Shown: piece by piece, positions 7,376 through 10,900 of the stretch
How the letters are laid out: each line of letters begins with the position of its first letter
Numbering within the stretch: the stretch's first letter is position 1
Origin: Acidobacteriota bacterium
GTDB taxonomy: Bacteria; Acidobacteriota; Terriglobia; Terriglobales; Acidobacteriaceae
NCBI GenBank assembly: GCA_003225655.1
Contig: QIAW01000065.1
Location: 1-10,900, forward strand
Length of the DNA: 10,900 nucleotides
Direction of reading: 5' to 3'
The notes under the pieces: model-generated
What the model was told of the DNA's origin: nothing
The model's input: only the letters and a program-made list of their open reading frames with translations
Database searches by the model: none
Position numbers and translations under genes: made by a program

Positions 7376-7422
7376 AAACAAAGAAACCCGAGTCAACGGG
7401 ACCTCGGGTTACTTTGTTTTTT
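7376..7422 (-). terminator. intrinsic terminator after bactofilin, probably bidirectional
   Basis: The arms AACCCGAG (7385-7392) and CTCGGGTT (7403-7410) pair perfectly around a 10-base loop. After one A-A mismatch the stem continues with CAAAG/CTTTG and further A-T pairs (7376-7383 with 7412-7419). The stem is therefore about 16 pairs. On the plus strand it runs into TTTTTT (7417-7422); on the minus strand it is followed by a T-rich TTTCTTTGTTTG. The bactofilin stop is about 90 bases upstream on the minus strand, so this most likely ends that transcript. Confidence 0.8.
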
Positions 7423-7510
7423 GGCCATGCAGCCTGGAGCTTAGGGCTGCGGCTGTTTTGGGTTTTGGCTTCCAGCAACGGACCGGATGGCCCGCAGCCG
7501 GCAACCACCT

Positions 7511-8032
7511 TCATGCGATCTTTGCGCTGGACTCTTCGCTGGCTGTTGTTTCCTTGGGTTCCGAGCTCGGACCCGCTTTCTCAGCGGGCCGGCGAATATC
7601 AATTTTGCCCTTGAAGAACGCGCCATCTTCGACACTGATGCGCTGGGCGACAACGTCTCCGGTGAGCGAGCCTTCGCTGCGGACGTCGAGACGGTCGCTG
7701 GCGGTGACATTACCAACAATCCGGCCCTGGACAACGATCTCGCGCGCTGTAATGTTGGCGGCAACCTGCCCATTGCGGCCTACGGTGACGCGATTTCCCG
7801 GCAAGTTGATGGTTCCTTCAACCTTGCCATCGATGTAAAGCGACTCCGAACCGGTGACCTCGCCTTTAACGACGAGAGATTTGCCGATAGTGGCCGCCTG
7901 CTCTGCGGACGCGGAGGCCGCCAGTGAAGTGCGGACCAATGGACTCTCGCTCATCGCCGCAGCGGGACCATTCGTCAGCGGCGGCTTGGTGGCCGGGGTG
8001 GACGTGTTCTGCGCGTTACTTTGGTTCCACAT
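7511..8032 (-). CDS. bactofilin (polymer-forming cytoskeletal protein)
   Basis: A protein of 173 residues with a central right-handed beta-helix domain at about 46-146 ('TIGKSLVVKGEVTGSESLYI', 'YIDGKVEGTINLPGNRVTVG', 'GRIVGNVTASDRLDVRSEG', 'RISVEDGAFFKGKIDI'). This domain is flanked by unstructured tails: an N-terminal one rich in Ser, Thr, Pro and Ala, and a C-terminal one rich in Glu, Ser and Lys. This is the usual bactofilin plan and normal length. Bactofilins polymerise without nucleotide at the inner face of the cytoplasmic membrane and scaffold cell-wall or envelope enzymes. I chose ATG 8032-8030, which gives the MWN start seen in related proteins and has AGAGGA (8047-8042) about 9 bases before it. 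An in-frame GTG at 8068 would add 12 residues but has no ribosome site at a usable distance. It looks monocistronic: a 530-base gap upstream and a strong terminator downstream. Confidence 0.92.
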   Translation of the reverse strand: MWNQSNAQNTSTPATKPPLTNGPAAAMSESPLVRTSLAASASAEQAATIGKSLVVKGEVTGSESLYIDGKVEGTINLPGNRVTVGRNGQVAANITAREIVVQGRIVGNVTASDRLDVRSEGSLTGDVVAQRISVEDGAFFKGKIDIRRPAEKAGPSSEPKETTASEESSAKIA

Positions 8033-8194
8033 TGCTCTTAGTCCTCTATTTATTTCTAAGGGCTCCACAGTCCCGATTCACGGGAGTGTTTCACCCTCGC
8101 CAAGTGCTCGCGCAATCCAGCGCTCGCATTCCGGCCTTCGCGCTGTCTCAGCGTGCATATTTCGGTTTACCCGCCACGATGACGGGGGTGACAG

Positions 8195-8266
8195 CCCCGG
8201 GGGCTTGGCGCGCTGCCTGGCCTATGCTTCCGATAAAAGCACGCGGTTGGTAACAGACCCCGGGGG
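8195..8266. repeat. duplicated CCCCGGGGG palindrome, 63 bases apart
   Basis: CCCCGGGGG occurs at 8195-8203, preceded by ACAG, and again at 8258-8266, preceded by ACAGA. The centres are 63 bases apart, about six helical turns, so both would lie on the same face of the DNA. It lies 160-230 bases before the bactofilin start. A paired operator is possible, but chance in GC-rich DNA is also plausible. Confidence 0.35.
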
Positions 8267-8348
8267 AAGTTTGTGCGCTACATGTCCCTTGCAACAAATG
8301 GGGGGGGTATTTAGCAGGAACGTACTGTCCAATTGTTCCGGATGGAGG

Positions 8349-8404
8349 CGATGGTAGTACTACATCTCTTCTCGTAATAGATAACCAAGGTACATCTACC
8401 ATCG
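8349..8404. repeat. 9-base inverted repeat with nested palindrome
   Basis: CGATGGTAG (8349-8357) is perfectly complementary to CTACCATCG (8396-8404), with 38 bases between. Overlapping the left arm is a perfect 10-base palindrome, GTAGTACTAC (8354-8363). TACATCT appears near both arms (about 8361-8367 and 8391-8397). The segment is more AT-rich than its surroundings. It may be a protein-binding site or a structured leader; the sequence alone cannot tell which. Confidence 0.5.
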
Positions 8405-8471
8405 TGTAGGAGTTTTCGTCCGGGAGTTTTCACAATGGAACCGGTGGCCCGTTTTGGCTCTGGGAGAACGC

Positions 8472-8516
8472 TTAACCATAAAGGGCACAAAGGAATACAA
8501 GAGGTTTTTCACACAG
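8472..8516. repeat. degenerate AAAGG-type dispersed intergenic repeat
   Basis: The stretch is built of about three imperfect 9-10 base units (CATAAAGGG, CACAAAGGA, ATACAAGAG) preceded by TTAACC and followed by GTTTTTCACACAG. It resembles the 'ACCACAAAGGACACAAAGG...TTTTTCAC' sequences that I recall from intergenic regions of many environmental bacteria. The identification is by pattern memory, not by search. Confidence 0.4.
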
Positions 8517-8525
8517 ATCAACGTC

Positions 8526-8557
8526 AGTTCTCAGGTGGCCGCACGATTCTGAGTACT
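8526..8557 (-). other. stem-loop just after the TlpA-like stop codon
   Basis: AGTTCTCAG (8526-8534) pairs with CTGAGTACT (8549-8557) with one mismatch, around a 14-base loop. On the minus strand it begins five bases after the TAG of the TlpA-like gene. No T-tract follows, so it is not a standard intrinsic terminator, though it could protect or shape the 3' end of the message. Confidence 0.35.
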
Positions 8558-8562
8558 GCTTT

Positions 8563-9096
8563 CTACTGAGGCGCCGTGTCTGAGCTTTCCAGTCCGGCCT
8601 TGCTCAACAGATCGCGGAGGGCATCTTCTCCGCCTGCGCCGCGCTGAATGCCGGCGATGTTTCCTTCGCGGTCGATGGCCACGTAGATTGGATACGAGGT
8701 TGCAGCATACATGGCAGCAAGGTTGGTATCTTCCGTGAGTACGATGCGGCACGTGCTTGGATTGTCTTCCAGATACTTCTTGACCTTCTTCTTGGACTCG
8801 CCTACGTCGATTGCCAGCACCACTAGGCCTTTATCGGCGAATTCATGATTGATGTTGTCGACCAGGGATTGCTCATGACGGCAGTAAGGGCACCAAGTGG
8901 TCCAGAACTCCAGCAGCACCACCTTGCCCTTCAGAGAGTCGTTGCTGAATTTTTCGCCGGTGAGCGTTTTCGCAGTGAATCGCGGCGCGGCTTCTTTTTT
9001 GGGGTGCGAATTCTGCGCGACGGCAAAGATACAAGCGGCGCTCAAGGCCAATATGCCGAACAGCAATTGCAGGAGGGTAGTCTTGCGCAGTGACAT
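8563..9096 (-). CDS. exported TlpA-like thioredoxin-fold protein
   Basis: A protein of 177 residues. The N-terminus has Arg/Lys followed by a hydrophobic helix ('LLQLLFGILALSAACIFAVA', 9-28), which is either a cleaved signal peptide ending near 'AVAQ' or a membrane anchor. A thioredoxin fold of the AhpC/TSA-redoxin type follows, with 'VVLLEFWTTWCPYC' (59-72): the redox pair is C69 and C72, as CPYC. The cis-proline loop is at 'TSYPIYVAID' (133-142, P136). It probably works outside the cytoplasm as a thiol-disulfide reductase or oxidoreductase. The TlpA/ResA/CcmG group includes cytochrome c maturation factors, but no cytochrome genes are nearby, so the partner is unknown. A third cysteine at 116 is not part of the motif. 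It starts 68 bases after hemD on the same strand with its own promoter (see that entry), so it need not be co-transcribed with hemD. Confidence 0.88.
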   Translation of the reverse strand: MSLRKTTLLQLLFGILALSAACIFAVAQNSHPKKEAAPRFTAKTLTGEKFSNDSLKGKVVLLEFWTTWCPYCRHEQSLVDNINHEFADKGLVVLAIDVGESKKKVKKYLEDNPSTCRIVLTEDTNLAAMYAATSYPIYVAIDREGNIAGIQRGAGGEDALRDLLSKAGLESSDTAPQ

Positions 9097-9102
9097 GAGG
9101 GA

Positions 9103-9130
9103 AATATACTACAGCGGGTTGTAGCTTCAA
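9103..9130 (-). promoter_or_regulatory. sigma-70-type promoter of the TlpA-like gene, suggesting a leaderless mRNA
   Basis: On the minus strand there is TTGAAG (9130-9125, four of six to TTGACA), a 16-base spacer and TATATT (9108-9103, five of six to TATAAT). Only six bases (TCCCTC) separate the -10 from the ATG at 9096, so the expected start of transcription falls on or next to the A of the start codon. No Shine-Dalgarno sequence precedes this ATG. Promoter geometry and the missing ribosome site agree with leaderless translation. Confidence 0.5.
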
Positions 9131-9164
9131 AGGCGCTTCCCGGTTGAAAAGGTTGGGCACTAGC

Positions 9165-10016
9165 TCAAACCTGGCTCCGCTTTCGCTCCAGCAAGGCGCA
9201 GCCACGCTCGGCGGCTTCATTGATCAAAAACCCCATCTTGGGGTGCGTGGGCTCTAGGTCTACTGCGATTCCGTTCTTCTGCAGCTCTTCGCTTGTGATC
9301 GGTCCAATCGAGACAACCAGCACACGCGCCAATGCCTGTAAAACCGCTTCTCTCGCACCCATCTCATCGGCGATTTGCAGCAGGTGGCGCAACTGGGCAG
9401 AGCTGGTAAACAGCGCAACGTCAATCTCACCTCGGCACAGCGCGGTGATGGCGGCGCGCAGCGGAGCGGTATCTTCCGGCAGAGTCCATTCATAAACCGG
9501 CACGGAGGTCACCTGGGCGCCACGCTCGGCCAAGCCTGCGAGAAGCTCCCGATTGGGAACACCGTATTCCTGCACCGCAACCCGGTGTCCCTGGGTATAG
9601 AGCAATTTGGAGGTATCGAGGGCCTGCAGAATTTCATGCCAGGTATTAGGCTCAGGGACCATCAAAGTAATGGGCGCGCCTATCTCGCGCAGGGCTGCCA
9701 CCGGTTTGGGCCCGCGGGCTACGACGGCGACCCGGCTGAGCGCCGCTACAAACTTCTCTCTGGAGTGCGCGGTTTCGACCACGCGGGTGAGCGCTCGCGT
9801 CCCTACCCCGGTGAGAAAGATCACGACGTCGAGCCGGCCATCGAGCAGCGCGGAGGCGAACTGCAGCGCTTCGGTGTTCGATTCCAGCGGCACCTCGCGC
9901 ATGGAGGGCGCAACCACCGGCGCTCCGCCGGAGTTGGTGATGAGTTTGGCCATTTCCTGTGCGCGGCGGCTTTCGAGGGTGAGCACTCGTAATCCGGCGA
10001 AGCCTTGGTTTGCCAT
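9165..10016 (-). CDS. hemD: uroporphyrinogen-III synthase
   Basis: A protein of 283 residues, within the usual range for the family and cytosolic, with no signal peptide. HemD cyclises hydroxymethylbilane to uroporphyrinogen III with inversion of ring D, the branch point to heme, siroheme and cobalamin. The two alternating Rossmann-like lobes are visible: lobe 1 starts with 'LRVLTLESRRAQEMAKLI' and lobe 2 carries 'VDVALFTSSAQ'-like sequence. Motifs are 'FLTGVGTR' (67-74), 'VVARGPKP' (98-105), 'LFTSSAQLRHLL' (202-213), 'VSIGPITSEEL' (235-245) and 'THPKMG' (257-262). These last are the best conserved in this otherwise divergent family. ATG 10016-10014 has AGGA (10025-10022) 5 bases before it. 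No other tetrapyrrole gene is in the window. Its 5' end lies 30 bases from the start of the divergent cysteine-rich gene. Confidence 0.9.
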   Translation of the reverse strand: MANQGFAGLRVLTLESRRAQEMAKLITNSGGAPVVAPSMREVPLESNTEALQFASALLDGRLDVVIFLTGVGTRALTRVVETAHSREKFVAALSRVAVVARGPKPVAALREIGAPITLMVPEPNTWHEILQALDTSKLLYTQGHRVAVQEYGVPNRELLAGLAERGAQVTSVPVYEWTLPEDTAPLRAAITALCRGEIDVALFTSSAQLRHLLQIADEMGAREAVLQALARVLVVSIGPITSEELQKNGIAVDLEPTHPKMGFLINEAAERGCALLERKRSQV

Positions 10017-10046
10017 ATCATTCCTATGCTACAGTCTTTCTATCCG

Positions 10047-10196
10047 ATGTCACAAACCTCTGAACCGGTTGTGCTGTACTGCCCCACTTGCGGGCGCGAG
10101 GTCACCGATCCCCTGACCTGCGGCGACTGCTCGGCGGTGATCTGCCGCGTGTGCGGTACGCCGCTGGAAGCCCCAGCCGACCTGGGTATGGGATAA
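10047..10196 (+). CDS. 49-residue protein with three CxxC pairs (zinc-ribbon-like)
   Basis: Counting from ATG 10047, cysteines fall in three CxxC pairs: C12/C15 ('CPTCG'), C25/C28 ('CGDC') and C33/C36 ('CRVCG'). The order and spacing suit a treble-clef or zinc-ribbon knuckle binding one or perhaps two zinc ions. There is no signal peptide. I do not recognise a named family, though I have the impression that such a short protein beside hemD recurs in Acidobacteriota. Other in-frame starts are ATG 10026 and TTG 10005, but the latter would overlap the hemD start, and none has a Shine-Dalgarno sequence. The first conserved-looking residues begin after 10047. The stop TAA at 10194-10196 is 5 bases before the hydrolase ATG, so the two are probably one transcript. 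The function is unknown; it could be a small regulator, a metal carrier or a structural partner. Confidence 0.7.
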   Translation: MSQTSEPVVLYCPTCGREVTDPLTCGDCSAVICRVCGTPLEAPADLGMG

Positions 10197-10201
10197 CGGG
10201 G

Positions 10202-10900
10202 ATGAACAGCTCCACAGGAACTCAGGCGGCTTCTTCTGCACCTTTACCTGTACCTGCGCCGGCAAAATCGCGGCGCCTTTCGCTGAAACGGGTTGTTCGC
10301 GCACTCGTGATTGGGATTGCCTTGGTGTACACCAGCCTGTGCGGATTTTTGTGGTTTGATCAGGCCCACTTCATATTTTTCCCCAGTGGCCCTGAATACC
10401 TCACTCCGGTTGGCTTCAAAGTCCCCTTTCAGGATATATGGGTCCCAATTCCTTTTTCGTCGCAAGAAAATTTAGCTTCTTCGGGAAACTCGTCACCCGA
10501 AAGACTGCACGGCTGGTGGCTGCCCAACCCCTCCTCGAACCGCGTGCTACTTTATCTGCATGGCAACGGCGGCAACATCGCCAGCAATCTTGAACATGCG
10601 GTGCGGCTGCGCAACTTCGGAGCTTCAGTCCTGATTGTCGACTACCGCGGATACGGCCGTAGCACCGGCGGCTTCCCTTCTGAATCCCGCGTTTACGAAG
10701 ATGCCGAGGTTGCGTGGCAATACCTGGTGCAGCAGAAAAAAATCAAACCTGAGGAGATCATCATCTATGGACACTCCCTCGGCGGCGCAATCGCTATCGA
10801 ACTGGCATCGCACCACCCGGAGGCTGGGGGCCTCATCGCGGAGAGCACATTCACTTCTATCGAGGACATGTCTAAGAAGCAGCACGTTTATTCTTTCTTC
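10202..10900 (+). CDS. membrane-anchored alpha/beta hydrolase (partial, runs off right edge)
   Basis: The frame is open from ATG 10202 to the window end, 233 codons, with no stop. An N-terminal Pro/Ala-rich cytoplasmic stretch (1-22) and a basic patch are followed by one hydrophobic helix (about 31-52), probably a membrane anchor. The hydrolase domain follows: 'FFPSGPEY' (59-66), 'LLYLHGNGGN' (116-125, the oxyanion-hole HG motif), 'VDYRGYGRSTGGFPSE' (146-161) and the nucleophile elbow 'YGHSLGGAIA' (189-198) with S192 as the catalytic serine. The expected Asp and His of the triad lie beyond the window. The pattern matches the ABHD17/Bem46-like group of serine hydrolases, whose bacterial members are mostly of unknown substrate (esters, thioesters or lipids). 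It follows the cysteine-rich gene by 5 bases; GGGG directly before the ATG is a poor ribosome site, so translation may depend on the upstream gene. Confidence 0.88.
   Translation, partial: MNSSTGTQAASSAPLPVPAPAKSRRLSLKRVVRALVIGIALVYTSLCGFLWFDQAHFIFFPSGPEYLTPVGFKVPFQDIWVPIPFSSQENLASSGNSSPERLHGWWLPNPSSNRVLLYLHGNGGNIASNLEHAVRLRNFGASVLIVDYRGYGRSTGGFPSESRVYEDAEVAWQYLVQQKKIKPEEIIIYGHSLGGAIAIELASHHPEAGGLIAESTFTSIEDMSKKQHVYSFF

Larger units (their letters stand above)
7120..7510. other. intergenic region between bactofilin and glycosyltransferase operon
   Basis: This gap of about 390 bases lies between two minus-strand transcription units. It holds the bactofilin terminator (7376-7422) and, nearer the glycosyltransferase start, the candidate TATAAT. 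A short direct repeat AGTTACC occurs twice about 35 bases apart (around 7172 and 7207). No convincing gene was seen on either strand. The longer plus-strand frame crossing here continues antisense through the bactofilin and has no family resemblance. Confidence 0.5.
8033..8562. other. 530-base intergenic region upstream of bactofilin, rich in small repeats
   Basis: I see no convincing gene here. The region contains, from left to right, two copies of CCCCGGGGG (8195-8203 and 8258-8266), a G8 run (8300-8307), a 9-base inverted repeat with a nested palindrome (8349-8404), a repeated GGAGTTTTC (8409-8417 and 8423-8431), an AAAGG-type degenerate repeat (8472-8516) and a hairpin next to the TlpA-like stop (8526-8557). 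It must contain the bactofilin promoter, but no clear -35/-10 pair could be picked. An 84-codon minus-strand frame (8402-8148) is discussed under rejected items. Confidence 0.55.

Noticed and set aside
7308..7838. 176-codon plus-strand frame crossing the terminator and bactofilin
   Set aside because: It crosses a strong terminator stem and runs antisense to bactofilin, with no homology seen.
8148..8402. 84-codon minus-strand frame in the bactofilin upstream region
   Set aside because: It has no ribosome site, its start codon is part of the inverted-repeat arm, and its composition drifts from AT-rich to GC-rich codons without a domain-like pattern. It is more likely non-coding DNA that happens to be open.
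10026..10055. possible hemD promoter on the minus strand (TTGTGA, 18 bases, TAGCAT)
   Set aside because: Both hexamers match the consensus at only four of six positions, and the expected start would fall inside or next to the AGGA ribosome site. This is too weak to list as a feature.
1..10900. tRNA, rRNA, CRISPR, insertion sequence, prophage or defence genes
   Set aside because: I looked on both strands and saw no cloverleaf ends, spaced direct repeats, transposase motifs, nuclease domains or phage-like genes. Known riboswitch cores (TPP, cobalamin, fluoride, GEMM) were also looked for in the gaps and not matched.

Overview
The window is about 57% GC by eye and gene-dense. It most likely comes from an Acidobacteriota genome (Terriglobia-like). 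That placement rests on recall of family flavour: the TamB-like protein, the bactofilin starting MWN, the HemD with an ARGPKP motif, and a tiny six-cysteine protein beside it. I ran no search.

Layout. (1) 1-3003, plus strand: the C-terminal part of a TamB/AsmA-like envelope protein (DUF490 family), entering from the left edge. It is not one reading frame. It changes frame near 190-205, where about one base is missing, and again near 2169-2182, where a stretch of roughly 20-25 codons seems to be lost out of frame. (2) 3004-3418: a convergent gap holding two tiny overlapping minus-strand ORFs of uncertain reality. (3) 7119-3419, minus strand: a two-gene operon of large polytopic membrane proteins joined by an ATGA overlap. 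The first is a GT-C-like membrane protein. The second has the hallmarks of the TIGR03663 (Agl23-like) family. (4) 8032-7511, minus strand: a bactofilin followed by a strong stem-loop terminator. (5) 8033-8562: a 530-base gap with inverted repeats, a duplicated GC palindrome, a G8 run and a degenerate AAAGG-type dispersed repeat. (6) 9096-8563, minus strand: an exported TlpA-like thioredoxin with a promoter placed so that its mRNA may be leaderless. (7) 10016-9165, minus strand: uroporphyrinogen-III synthase (HemD). (8) 10047-10900, plus strand: divergent from hemD, a 49-residue protein with three CxxC pairs, then after 5 bases a membrane-anchored alpha/beta hydrolase that runs off the right edge.

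Working together. Much of the window concerns the cell envelope: lipid transport or outer-membrane assembly (TamB), lipid-linked sugar transfer (the GT-C pair), a cytoskeletal scaffold (bactofilin) and extracytoplasmic redox (TlpA-like). HemD is the only clear metabolic enzyme. I found no RNA genes, CRISPR arrays, insertion sequences or prophage genes. I also found no convincing new multi-gene defence or biosynthetic system. The items most worth a second look are the doubly broken tamB-like gene, the paired membrane glycosyltransferases, the structured gap upstream of the bactofilin, and the small cysteine-rich protein.
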